This document shows positions 56,052-62,614 of a stretch of 64,000 bases of DNA, piece by piece. Each line of letters starts with the position of its first letter. Position 1 is the first letter of the stretch. The position numbers and the translations under genes were made by a program. The notes beneath the pieces are model-generated. The model worked only from the letters and a program-made list of their open reading frames with translations. It searched no databases and was not told the DNA's origin. This stretch comes from a virus: the IMG/VR virus record IMGVR_UViG_3300046780_000484, positions 17,628-81,627 of that record. The stretch is one strand, 5' to 3'.

Positions 56052-57062
56052 TCACGCCACGGCGGGAAGTTCTTCCAGTTCCTCGGGGGTGCGGGCCCGG
56101 TGCCGCTCGTACGCGGCGCACAGGGCGACCCATTCGCGGTACTCGGTCTCGGTCATCTTGTCGCCGCACCGGGTGCAGGCGGACCACCAGGCGGGCTCGT
56201 CCTCCCGTGACGGCAGTTCGGCGCGGACCAGGGCACGCCAGCCGCAGCCGCCTTCCGGGTCCCGGCACGGCACCCCGGACAGTTCCTCCGGCCTCTGGCG
56301 CGTCTCCCCCAGGACCGCGCGGGCGAGGTACTGCAGGGCGAGGATCTCCGTCCCCGCGTCGGCGCCGTCGAGCACCGCGACGATCCCGGCCATCCCGGCG
56401 AGGCGGGACACGTGAATGGTCCCGTCGAGCAGGTGGTCCCATAGCGACCCTTCCGCGATGCGGCGGGCCTCCATCAGGTCCATGGTGCGGTCGACCGGCT
56501 CAGGCTGCAGGGCGAGCAGGACGGACAGGTTCAGGCCCAGCATCTTCGCCGAGTCGCGCACGGCGACGAGGCCGCGCCGCTTCCGCGAGTCCTCCGTATC
56601 CCGGACCGCCAGGTCGCGGACCGCCGCGACGCGCTCCTCCCAGCAGGACAGGATCTCGCGGGTGAACCGGGTCAGGGAGTCGATGTCGAGCCGCAGCGGG
56701 ATGCGGGGGCCGAACGGGACGCGGATCACCTGGCCCTCGCGGGACGGGTTGCCGATCTCGGCGAGCAGGTGGGCGTACTGGCCGGGCATCCCGTACAGCG
56801 CGGCGGCTATGGCCGCCTGGTCGCCGGGGCAGAACGCCTGGTAGCCGAGGGCGGGCTCCTTGCGGGTCGTGCCGTTGTCCAGGGTGATGACCGTGCTCCT
56901 GGCGCACCATTCGCCGCGGGCGCAGGGCCGCTGCCCTTCGGTGGTGCCGGACGGGACGAGCGCGGCAGGGTGCCTGCGGCCGGGATGTCGCTCGTCTCGC
57001 AGGCGCAGGGATTCGGCGGAGCGGAAGTCGTAACCGGGGTTGAACTTGCGCGGCATGGGCAA
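56052..57062 (-). CDS. Conserved hypothetical phage protein (336 aa)
   Basis: 336 residues. Arg-rich start, then CARGEWCARSTVITLDNGT, GYQAFCPGDQAAIAAALYG, a helical body (LTRFTREILSCWEERVAAV, LGLNLSVLLALQPEPVDRT) and a C-terminal zinc-like part (GVPCRDPEGGCGW, WWSACTRCGDKMTE). It resembles proteins I associate with the left of the terminase in Streptomyces phages; function unknown. Possibly a packaging or regulatory factor. Confidence 0.65.
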   Translation of the reverse strand: MPMPRKFNPGYDFRSAESLRLRDERHPGRRHPAALVPSGTTEGQRPCARGEWCARSTVITLDNGTTRKEPALGYQAFCPGDQAAIAAALYGMPGQYAHLLAEIGNPSREGQVIRVPFGPRIPLRLDIDSLTRFTREILSCWEERVAAVRDLAVRDTEDSRKRRGLVAVRDSAKMLGLNLSVLLALQPEPVDRTMDLMEARRIAEGSLWDHLLDGTIHVSRLAGMAGIVAVLDGADAGTEILALQYLARAVLGETRQRPEELSGVPCRDPEGGCGWRALVRAELPSREDEPAWWSACTRCGDKMTETEYREWVALCAAYERHRARTPEELEELPAVA

Positions 57063-57118
57063 AGTGTGGAGGAGAGTGGCGCGTGATGCAAAGCAGGGCG
57101 CGCTACGGTAGCTCGCGG

Positions 57119-57207
57119 GAAGCCGGCAGCCATGCTGGTGTCGGCAAGCGGCGGCCTAGGCGTCGCGCCCTAACGGGTACGCGGGTTCGATTCCCGCCCG
57201 GCTTCCC
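57119..57207 (+). tRNA. tRNA-like gene, long variable arm, apparent CUA anticodon
   Basis: The T arm is clear (GCGGG-TTCGATT-CCCGC, 57182-57198). AAGCCGG/CCGGCTT (57121-57127 with 57199-57205) form the acceptor, extended by flanks to a 13-bp helix (57115-57127 with 57199-57211). The D stem is GCC/GGC with GG in the loop. The anticodon arm CGGCG/CGTCG (one G-U) closes a seven-base loop GCCTAGG whose centre is CTA; base 33 is C instead of U. CCC-TAAC-GGG is a class II variable arm. CCA is not encoded. The identity is uncertain: an amber-reading tRNA, a Leu/Ser-derived or a degenerate tRNA. Confidence 0.55.
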
Positions 57208-57227
57208 GCGCTAGCATGAGCGGAATC

Positions 57228-57401
57228 ATGAAGGTCTACGTCTGGAATGAGCGTAACTCGGGCAAGCCGGCCGAGCCCATGGACCTGGAGGCCGCCCCCC
57301 GTGAAGGCGATACGGTCGCGCTTCGCGGGGCGGCCTGCGCGCGGGTGAAAAGGGTCCACTGGGATCTGGTAACCGGCATCGTGCACGTCTACGTGACCTA
57401 G
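57228..57401 (+). CDS. Small hypothetical protein (57 aa)
   Basis: 57 residues from ATG 57228 (GAGCGGA upstream; ATG 57216 also in frame). VYVWNERNSGKPAEP and ALRGAACARVKRVHWDLVTGIVHVYV suggest a small beta protein. It follows the tRNA-like gene and overlaps the next minus-strand stop by four bases. Confidence 0.55.
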   Translation: MKVYVWNERNSGKPAEPMDLEAAPREGDTVALRGAACARVKRVHWDLVTGIVHVYVT

Positions 57402-57652
57402 CCGATCGTGGCCCCGGACCGTGAATCTCGCTCGAGCTTCCCGCAGGAGGGGCAGTACGTCACCGCTTCGTCTGCGTACGCGTCCCCTTGGGGATACTCC
57501 ACACGCCACCCGATGCTCTCCACGTGCCTCAAGACGACCCTCAGCCGGTCATCGCGGGTACTGTCCTCCGCCACGATGAAGTCGCCCTCGAAACAGGTGC
57601 CGCAGTCTGGGTCGTCACATCTGACGCCCAACCGCCATGGCGTTCCTTGCAT
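57398..57652 (-). CDS. Zinc-binding hypothetical protein (84 aa)
   Basis: ATG 57652 is chosen because GAAGGAGG lies 10 bases upstream. VRCDDPDCGTCFEGDF and YCPSCGKLERD give Cys pairs for zinc; a helical RLRVVLRHVESIGWRV lies between. No family recognised. Confidence 0.6.
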   Translation of the reverse strand: MQGTPWRLGVRCDDPDCGTCFEGDFIVAEDSTRDDRLRVVLRHVESIGWRVEYPQGDAYADEAVTYCPSCGKLERDSRSGATIG

Positions 57653-57701
57653 GATCGCGCCTCCTTCTTTCCGGTGCCCACATGGCGGTGGGCCGTTCAG
57701 G

Positions 57702-57773
57702 CTAGCTAAGAAAAAGCCCGCCTGACCCCTTGCCGCCATACCGCTTGTACCGCAGGGCGACTTCGCCGCTCAC
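57702..57773 (-). CDS. Possible 23-aa micro-ORF coupled to the preceding gene
   Basis: GTG 57773 overlaps the stop of the 57770-58090 gene (GTGA). The product is MSGEVALRYKRYGGKGSGG plus LFLS. A GGCTTTTTCTT tract at its end may mark weak termination. Support is limited to the junction geometry. Confidence 0.3.
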   Translation of the reverse strand: MSGEVALRYKRYGGKGSGGLFLS

Positions 57774-58090
57774 GGCTTCACCGCCGGGGACCTGGACGGG
57801 ACAGCGCCGGGAGAAGCGGGCTGCGCGGGGGATGCGGCCCGGCCCGGCCTGATGCGCCGGTCGGCGAGGGCCTGCTTCGCGACCTTCTGCAGCGGTGCCC
57901 GCACCCACGCCTCCAGCGCCATCTCCAGCCCGTCATTCATGGTCGGCAGGCCGACGGCCTCGACCCTGGCCGCGACGGCGGCCATGAGGTCGTCGCGGGC
58001 CCGCAACGTCTGGACATGCCTGTCGCCGGGCCTGCACTGCGAGCGGGGCTGGTGGTGCTGGGAGCAGTAGCGCTCGCCGTTCGCGGTCAT
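57770..58090 (-). CDS. Helical hypothetical protein (106 aa)
   Basis: 106 residues from ATG 58090, which overlaps the stop of the membrane-protein gene. CSQHHQPRSQCRPGDRH near the start may bind metal; RARDDLMAAVAARVEAVGLPTMNDGLEMALEAW is helical. The C-terminus is Pro/Arg-rich. No family. Confidence 0.6.
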   Translation of the reverse strand: MTANGERYCSQHHQPRSQCRPGDRHVQTLRARDDLMAAVAARVEAVGLPTMNDGLEMALEAWVRAPLQKVAKQALADRRIRPGRAASPAQPASPGAVPSRSPAVKP

Positions 58091-58395
58091 CGGGAGGTTC
58101 CGTTCCGTGAGGCGCGGATGCTGCCGGCCATCATGGCGGCGAGGATCAAGGCGGCGCCGATGCCGTAGGCGATCCACGTGGCGGTGTCGGGATGCTGCTT
58201 CCCGTCAGCCCCGGTGACGTGCCAGATCCGCAGCGGGGCCGCCGCAATCCAGCAGATGCCCGCGACGACGGGGATCGCGACCCAGATCCATGCGCCGCTC
58301 TGGAGCGGCCGGCTCCGGCACTGGACGCACCGCGGGCACGGGCAGTTATACACGTGGCTGCGCGGCGGGTAACGGTAAACAGGCTGGTTGCTCAT
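58087..58395 (-). CDS. Two-TM membrane protein with Cys-rich N-terminus
   Basis: 102 residues from ATG 58395. CPCPRCVQC near residues 18-26 is a likely zinc site facing the cytoplasm; two TM segments follow (IWVAIPVVAGICWIAAA and IAYGIGAALILAAMMAG). TGC-TACACT ends six bases before the ATG, so the mRNA is probably leaderless. Divergent from the 58484 gene. May act in host takeover or exclusion; unknown. Confidence 0.65.
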   Translation of the reverse strand: MSNQPVYRYPPRSHVYNCPCPRCVQCRSRPLQSGAWIWVAIPVVAGICWIAAAPLRIWHVTGADGKQHPDTATWIAYGIGAALILAAMMAGSIRASRNGTSR

Positions 58396-58401
58396 ACCGG
58401 G

Positions 58402-58477
58402 AGTGTAGCACGTCTTGAGGGACGTAGTGTAATACGGGTCCCGTACGGGGGAAGATTTTCTGCCCGGACGGTAGAAT
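58402..58477. promoter_or_regulatory. Divergent promoter region
   Basis: The minus-strand -10 TACACT (58407-58402) serves the 58395 gene; the plus-strand -10 TAGAAT (58472-58477) serves the 58484 gene. Both end six bases before a start codon. In between, GACGTAGTGTAATAC recurs almost unchanged (GACGTGGTGTAATAC) in the promoter at 60357-60385. Confidence 0.5.
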
Positions 58478-58483
58478 GGGGGT

Positions 58484-58732
58484 GTGACGTTCATTCCCGG
58501 AGCGCGCGAGATCCCGGACCCCGTGGCCGAGATGAACCGCCTCGCCGGCCTGCGGGACAAGCCGCAGCCGATGACGGAAGAGGACTGCACCCGCCATGGC
58601 GGCCACTGCTTCGAGGGCACTGGCGAGGCTCTCCAGTCGAGCCCTCCGCAGTACCCCGAGGTCTGCAAGCACTGCCAGAAGCGCAGGGTCGCCGTCCCGA
58701 GAGAACCGTTCGAGTACCGGGACGCTCCCTGA
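58484..58732 (+). CDS. Small zinc-finger-like protein (82 aa)
   Basis: 82 residues from GTG 58484, leaderless-type. CTRHGGHCFEGTGEAL and VCKHCQKRRV give Cys/His pairs consistent with a zinc fold. It opens a four-gene plus-strand operon (58484, 58732, 58998, 59404) with TGATG and GTGA junctions. Function unknown. Confidence 0.65.
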   Translation: MTFIPGAREIPDPVAEMNRLAGLRDKPQPMTEEDCTRHGGHCFEGTGEALQSSPPQYPEVCKHCQKRRVAVPREPFEYRDAP

Positions 58733-59001
58733 TGGCGCACATCCTGCCCGGCCCCGACCTGTACGCCTGGTGCGAGCACGGCACCCCGCTCGGGCACTCA
58801 TGCCAGTTCTGCCGACGCGCAGAGCCAGCGCCGCCGCCAGGCCGCGGTTCCGCTTCGCCGCCTCCGGCACCATCTGGCTGGTCATGCCCTGGCTGCGGCC
58901 ACTCCTACGCCCCGTGGGTACCCGAATGCCACCACTGCCCGCAGCCGCCCGCGTTCATCACCGGGGACAACGACCCCGGCCCGATCGAGGTGGGCAGGTG
59001 A
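58732..59001 (+). CDS. Double zinc-ribbon protein (89 aa)
   Basis: 89 residues, ATG overlapping the previous stop (TGATG). CEHGTPLGHSCQFC and CPGCGHSYAPWVPECHHC are two Cys-based zinc modules separated by a Pro-rich linker. No specific family; likely nucleic-acid or protein binding. Confidence 0.65.
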   Translation: MAHILPGPDLYAWCEHGTPLGHSCQFCRRAEPAPPPGRGSASPPPAPSGWSCPGCGHSYAPWVPECHHCPQPPAFITGDNDPGPIEVGR

Positions 59002-59426
59002 CAGCGATCCACCTGCGCGGCCTCGCGGAACGGGCTGACTGCGCCGAGCAGCCTCTCGGGCCCGGCGTGATCGTTCCGGAGACGGTCAGCGTCTACCTTG
59101 AGTTCGACCTTCGCAACGGCCCGGTCGGAACCGCCAAACTGCGCCGCGACGAGCAGGGCATCTGGGCTGACGTCACCCTCGAGCCCGACGCGCGCACCAG
59201 AAGCGCAGACCTGATGCGGCACGTCATCGGCAAAGGCGAACTCCGCAAATTGTGGCCCGCGTTCGCGATCAGCATCGCCCGCACGGTCGTCATCAAGAGC
59301 GAGGACCACCCGGCGGGCGTGATCACGGCTGGCGAAGTCGGGAACATATCCCTCTGCCGGGCCAACCGCGACCCTGATCTGCCGGGCTACGAGGTGGTGG
59401 ACGATGCTGCCGACCCCGCAGCCTGA
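58998..59426 (+). CDS. Conserved hypothetical protein (142 aa)
   Basis: 142 residues from GTG 58998, overlapping the previous stop (GTGA). SVYLEFDLRNGPVGTAKL, RRDEQGIWADVTLEPDART, LRKLWPAFAISIARTVVI are alternating strands; reminiscent of a small beta-barrel or protease-prohead-like fold, but no catalytic residues can be assigned. Part of the right-end operon. Confidence 0.6.
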   Translation: MTAIHLRGLAERADCAEQPLGPGVIVPETVSVYLEFDLRNGPVGTAKLRRDEQGIWADVTLEPDARTRSADLMRHVIGKGELRKLWPAFAISIARTVVIKSEDHPAGVITAGEVGNISLCRANRDPDLPGYEVVDDAADPAA

Positions 59427-59667
59427 GCAGGACGCCTCCCTCGCTGCCGCCTACAGCACCGCCCGCCGGGTGGATGACCCCGGCCCCCGGTACCGGCCGA
59501 CGCCGTACGGATGGGAGCCGACCGGCGCCTTCAAGCCGGCCGCGCCCATCCCGCCGGACCCCGCGGAACTCCTCCTCCGCCTGATCCAGGAAACCACCGA
59601 CCTCGGAGTACCCCCGAAGCGGGCCCTCAAATGGTGGACGTACATCCTCGCCAGCCTGCGGGCGTGA
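59404..59667 (+). CDS. Hypothetical protein (87 aa)
   Basis: 87 residues. A Pro-rich first half (DPGPRYRPTPYGWEPTG) and a helical second half (AELLLRLIQETTDLGVPPKR, ALKWWTYILASL). Overlaps the preceding gene by 23 bases. Last gene of the operon begun at 58484. Confidence 0.6.
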   Translation: MLPTPQPEQDASLAAAYSTARRVDDPGPRYRPTPYGWEPTGAFKPAAPIPPDPAELLLRLIQETTDLGVPPKRALKWWTYILASLRA

Positions 59668-59668
59668 C

Positions 59669-59881
59669 CTACAGCGTCACCTTCAGCAGCATCCGCTCCA
59701 GTGCAGCCACCTCGCCGGTCTCGATGAACCTCTCGCGGGCGGCCTCATACGACAGGCCGCAAGCACAACGCACCGCCTGGCCCGTATGCGGCCCCTCATG
59801 ACCCGACTCCTCCATGCACCAGCGGTCATCACCGCACGGCGCAGGACACCGGTCCCCGTGGCTGCAAACCATCCGCGTCAT
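59669..59881 (-). CDS. Cys-rich hypothetical protein (70 aa)
   Basis: 70 residues from ATG 59881 (another ATG nine bases later). CSHGDRCPAPCGDDRWC, HEGPH and CACGLSYEAARERFIETG give a metal-binding first half and a helical second half. Converges with the 59404 gene with one base between stops. Confidence 0.6.
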   Translation of the reverse strand: MTRMVCSHGDRCPAPCGDDRWCMEESGHEGPHTGQAVRCACGLSYEAARERFIETGEVAALERMLLKVTL

Positions 59882-59959
59882 GACCGCCAAGCTAGCCCAC
59901 CTGCTGTGATACGGCCTCGCGTCCGCGCGTAGACCTCCTCAGAAATCCCAGGCACGGGG

Positions 59960-60117
59960 CGTGACCAGGGCATGTGCGCAGGGTAACCAGGCTCACTTCA
60001 GCCGAAAATCTTGACTGGTGCGAGAGATGGCTTAGGCGCGCTCTGTGACTAGTAGGCACGGAGAGTAACCGGGTTCACTCTGGCCGAAATCTTTGCCAAA
60101 TACGAGAGGGGGCTTGG
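59960..60117. repeat. Two tandem imperfect copies of a ~75-bp noncoding repeat
   Basis: Copy 1 (about 59960-60034) and copy 2 (about 60043-60117) share the ordered blocks GTGAC, AG, GTAACC, TCACT, GCCGAAA, CTT, CGAGAG and GGCTT at the same spacing. The region lies between a minus-strand gene and the TTGACA promoter and has no protein-like frame. Iterons of an origin, a regulator-binding array or paired RNA elements are possible. Confidence 0.6.
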
Positions 60118-60356
60118 CGGTACCCCGAATCGTCCCTTTCGTCCCGCGAATCATCCTTGTACCCTGGTGTCCGTTTCCGGTGCGAGCCGGGCCCGCGGCT
60201 CTGTGCGTGCCCGTGCTGCGTCCCCTCCCCTCGCTGCGCTCTGTCCCTCCCGAGCTGTGTGCGTGCGTCTGGTGTCCGTACGGGGGGCATGTGTGCGCTG
60301 TCCTCCCCCGCGTGCGTGCGCATGGGTGCGCGTGCTGAGTTCGTGCGCCGTTCCCC
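60118..60356. other. Noncoding, GT/C-rich spacer before the right-end promoter
   Basis: About 240 bases with long runs of TGCGTGCGT-like sequence and no ribosome site next to a start codon. Together with the repeats it makes a 475-base gap without a gene (59882-60356). Reading frames crossing it are biased in composition and unlike proteins. Confidence 0.5.
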
Positions 60357-60385
60357 TTGACACGCCATGTGGGACGTGGTGTAAT
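60357..60385 (+). promoter_or_regulatory. Consensus promoter TTGACA-N17-TGTAAT, leaderless
   Basis: -35 TTGACA at 60357-60362, spacer of 17, -10 TGTAAT at 60380-60385, with TG one base before the -10, then six bases to ATG 60392. It should strongly drive the right-end small-gene train, including the ribozymes. Confidence 0.85.
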
Positions 60386-60391
60386 ACACGT

Positions 60392-60619
60392 ATGGCACGG
60401 AGCAAGAGCACGACCACCCGGCACACCTGCGGCGGTCCCGCGTTCGGACGCAAGACCCCCGGATGCCCGCGCTGTGACGAGCTCATCGGTGGCGCAGCCC
60501 CGGTGAAGTGGGCGGGTAGCCAGCGACGGCAGGATGACGAGCGCCTCGCAGCTGAGATCCGCGCGCATGACTGCACCCGCAGCCGCTGCGCCATTGTGTG
60601 CACGTTCGGCGACTGGTGA
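60392..60619 (+). CDS. Conserved Cys-rich actinophage protein (75 aa)
   Basis: 75 residues. TCGGPAFGRKTPGCPRCDEL, VKWAG and HDCTRSRCAIVCTFGDW give Cys/His pairs suited to zinc; I recall very similar small proteins in many actinophages. First gene after the consensus promoter. No Shine-Dalgarno, in line with leaderless translation. Function unknown, presumably early host takeover. Confidence 0.75.
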   Translation: MARSKSTTTRHTCGGPAFGRKTPGCPRCDELIGGAAPVKWAGSQRRQDDERLAAEIRAHDCTRSRCAIVCTFGDW

Positions 60620-60632
60620 GAGAGGACACGTC

Positions 60633-60848
60633 ATGCAGGACATCAACGGACGCGAAGTCACGATCAAGGCGGCGAGCGGGTACCACGGCTACGGCAGTCG
60701 CCCGTTCAGCATCACGGCAGAGACGCGGCAGGGACGGCGCGGATTCCGCGCAACGTGGCTGCCCACGAACAACAGCGCGCGATTCGCCACGATGCGGCAG
60801 GCAACCGCGTTCATAAAGGCCCACGAGCGCATCGCCTACGGCGCCTGA
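60633..60848 (+). CDS. Small hypothetical protein (71 aa)
   Basis: ATG 60633 is preceded by GAGAGGACACGTC, the first of the repeated GAGAGGAC ribosome sites. INGREVTIKAASGYHGYGSR, PFSITAETRQGRRGFRATWL are strands; a helix ATMRQATAFIKAHERI ends it. No family. Confidence 0.65.
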   Translation: MQDINGREVTIKAASGYHGYGSRPFSITAETRQGRRGFRATWLPTNNSARFATMRQATAFIKAHERIAYGA

Positions 60849-60849
60849 C

Positions 60850-60987
60850 GTGAGCGACTACCAGCCGCGCCACGCGCGCCCGCTACCCGCCATATTCCGC
60901 GGCCTGGCCGACCGGATCGAGCCGGCAGGGAACCCCCGATACCGGGGACGCCACGCTGTTATTGAAGACACGCAACGAGAGGACTGA
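60850..60987 (+). CDS. Small basic protein (45 aa)
   Basis: GTG 60850, one base after the previous stop, opens 45 codons (MSDYQPRHARPLPAIFRGLA...). The product is Arg-rich. The next gene's ribosome site, GAGAGGAC, is inside its last codons. Moderate support. Confidence 0.45.
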   Translation: MSDYQPRHARPLPAIFRGLADRIEPAGNPRYRGRHAVIEDTQRED

Positions 60988-60992
60988 CAGAC

Positions 60993-61148
60993 ATGGACTA
61001 CCCCGCGAACTACGCGAACGGCCGCTGCCCCGAGTGCGGTCGGCCGATGACCTACATTGCCGACAGCAGCGGTCACCAGCCCGGCACGTGGCTTCACGAC
61101 AAGACGGCCGACAGGGACGCCTGCCAGTCCGGTGACGGCCGGTACTGA
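60993..61148 (+). CDS. Small zinc-binding protein (51 aa)
   Basis: ATG 60993 after GAGAGGACTGACAGAC. CPECGRPMTYIADSSGH with a later DACQSGDG suggest a zinc site. It ends eight bases before the first hammerhead ribozyme, which would cut the mRNA after this gene. Confidence 0.6.
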   Translation: MDYPANYANGRCPECGRPMTYIADSSGHQPGTWLHDKTADRDACQSGDGRY

Positions 61149-61156
61149 GCAGCCTA

Positions 61157-61214
61157 GGACGAAACGCGCGCTCATCACCGCGCGTCGGCCCGTGAAACGG
61201 GCCCTGATGAGTCC
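61157..61214 (+). ncRNA. Type II hammerhead ribozyme, copy 1
   Basis: All catalytic-core elements are present in circularly permuted order: stem II strand GGAC (61157), GAAA (61161), stem III CGCGCG/CGCGCG (61165-61170, 61179-61184), UC with cleavage after C61186, stem I GGCCCG/CGGGCC (61187-61192, 61198-61203), CUGAUGA (61204-61210), stem II strand GUCC (61211-61214). A15.1-U16.1, G10.1-C11.1 and G1.1-C2.1 pairs all fit. Stems I and III are closed, stem II open, hence type II. It lies between two small genes. Confidence 0.95.
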
Positions 61215-61234
61215 AGGCGAGAGGACTGAGGGAT

Positions 61235-61405
61235 ATGACGCGCAAGCAGCGTAACGAGCGGGAGCACGAGCGGCGGGAAGAGGAGCGCAAACGCGCCGGC
61301 GCGTGGGGCACGGCTGGCGAGCACGGCATGCGGTGCGCGCACTGCGGCCACGGTCCTCACGGTGACCGGTGCCCCAACTGCGAATGCGCCGACTTCGACT
61401 TCTAG
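61235..61405 (+). CDS. Small charged zinc-finger protein (56 aa)
   Basis: ATG 61235, preceded by GAGAGGACTGAGGGAT. The first 22 residues are extremely charged (RKQRNEREHERREEERKR); CAHCGHGPHGDRCPNCECAD follows, a CxxC-CxxC zinc ribbon. Flanked by hammerhead ribozymes on both sides; the G of its TAG stop is the first base of the second ribozyme. Confidence 0.7.
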   Translation: MTRKQRNEREHERREEERKRAGAWGTAGEHGMRCAHCGHGPHGDRCPNCECADFDF

Positions 61406-61462
61406 GACGAAACGCGCGGATGTCACCGCGCGTCGGCCCGTGAAACGGGCCCTGATGAGTCC
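61405..61462 (+). ncRNA. Type II hammerhead ribozyme, copy 2
   Basis: The same core as copy 1: GGAC 61405-61408, GAAA 61409-61412, stem III 61413-61418 with 61427-61432, UC with cleavage after C61434, stem I 61435-61440 with 61446-61451, CUGAUGA 61452-61458, GUCC 61459-61462. The stems and core equal copy 1; only the stem III loop differs (GATGTCAC instead of CTCATCAC), which argues for conserved function or recent duplication. Confidence 0.95.
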
Positions 61463-61482
61463 AGGCGAGAGGACGAGAGAAC

Positions 61483-62094
61483 ATGACGATTACGGCAGAG
61501 CGGCCGGCGCAGACGGCGAACGCAGCCAAGCGCGGGGATCTCGTGGTGTTCGAGGAGCATCACCGCGATTACGTGCTTCACGGCGAGAACCGCGAGTACA
61601 GCACGTTTACGGTAGGCGTCGTCACCAGCGTTACCCGTGACGGTCATGTCAAGATGTACCGCCGCGCCGGCAACTTCGACCAGGGCAAAGACTGGCGCGG
61701 CGAGCCTGACCGCGGCGAATCGGTTCCGTCGCGGATGGTCCGCTCGTACCTGATGAGCTCCAAGAGCATCGACGTGGCGGGGGCGCTCGCTACCGCCGCG
61801 TGCCACGTCTGGGTGACGGACACGGCGCACGAGGACAGCGCGAAGGCGTATGACTCGCTCGCGGAGGTCAAGGCCGCGCTGAAGCCTCACCTGCTCAGCG
61901 CGGCCAGCTGGCGGGAACTGCGCGACGCTGCGGCCGTCTGGGAGAAGTCGCGCCGTGAGGACTCGCCGATGCTCACCGCCGCGCTGGCGGTTGCGTACGA
62001 CGACCGTCCCAGGTACCTCGAGATGTCAGCCGCCTACCACGCGGCAGTCACCGCGGCCAATGAGGCTTACCGCACCGTGTACGCGAACGCCTAG
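61483..62094 (+). CDS. Hypothetical protein (203 aa)
   Basis: ATG 61483 after GAGAGGACGAGAGAAC. The first third is beta-like (RGDLVVFEEHHRDYVLHG, FTVGVVTSVTRDGHVKMYR), similar in style to the 62200 gene; the rest is helical (VAGALATAACHVWV, AEVKAALKPHLLSAASWRE). No family recognised. Directly downstream of ribozyme copy 2, so its mRNA would have a ribozyme-made 5' end. Confidence 0.7.
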   Translation: MTITAERPAQTANAAKRGDLVVFEEHHRDYVLHGENREYSTFTVGVVTSVTRDGHVKMYRRAGNFDQGKDWRGEPDRGESVPSRMVRSYLMSSKSIDVAGALATAACHVWVTDTAHEDSAKAYDSLAEVKAALKPHLLSAASWRELRDAAAVWEKSRREDSPMLTAALAVAYDDRPRYLEMSAAYHAAVTAANEAYRTVYANA

Positions 62095-62107
62095 CACGAC
62101 GCAGGCT

Positions 62108-62170
62108 CACGGGTTACGGCCCGTGGCTTGCCCTGGGTGCCCGGAAATGGCCGGGCACCTTGGGTGGGCA
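62108..62170 (+). ncRNA. Strongly structured intergenic RNA (two hairpins)
   Basis: Hairpin 1: CACGGG/CCCGTG (62108-62113, 62120-62125). Hairpin 2: perfect 9-bp stem GGTGCCCGG/CCGGGCACC (62136-62144, 62151-62159) with outer TGCCC/GGGCA (62129-62133, 62166-62170). It occupies the whole gap between two genes, just before a ribosome site. Could be a terminator-antiterminator, RNase site or unclassified structured RNA. Confidence 0.55.
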
Positions 62171-62199
62171 GGGAAAAGACGCAGCAACGAGGAGGAGAC

Positions 62200-62508
62200 A
62201 TGGAGACGGTAGCCAGGCACAAGAAAGGCGACCTGCTGAGCACGCTGGCCGCTGGTGACCGCATGTGCTGGCACGCCGGCGCGGGCTACAGCGCCTGGGG
62301 CACCGTGACCGAGGTCAAGGAGCTGCACTACGTGGCCGGCGTCAACGGCCCGGTGTTCCACGGGATCACGGTCCTGCTCGACGTGCCGCACTTCCCGACA
62401 TTCGACAAGTGGGGATGGCCGGTTGACGAGCCGCGCACCGTCACCCGCCGGTTTGACCGCTGGGGCAGCGACATCGAGTACGCCTACACGCCGGGCGTCG
62501 CGCCGTAG
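62200..62508 (+). CDS. Hypothetical protein (102 aa)
   Basis: ATG 62200 after GAGGAGGAGAC. HKKGDLLSTLAAGDRMCWHA, SAWGTVTEVKELHYVAGV, VFHGITVLLDVPHFPTF, a small beta-barrel-like protein with aromatic residues. The start matches the first third of the 61483 protein in style. Function unknown. Confidence 0.65.
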   Translation: METVARHKKGDLLSTLAAGDRMCWHAGAGYSAWGTVTEVKELHYVAGVNGPVFHGITVLLDVPHFPTFDKWGWPVDEPRTVTRRFDRWGSDIEYAYTPGVAP

Positions 62509-62614
62509 CCGCATCACGGCGCGGCAGCAAAAGAAAGAAAAGACTCAACTCTTCAATTGTGCCCAACGTACACATCTTACCAGGTCAGACCACCTAAGCG
62601 AGAGGACACGCACC

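Noticed and set aside
61750-61770. Another CTGATGAG inside the 203-aa gene
   Set aside because: No hammerhead partner elements; it is coding sequence.
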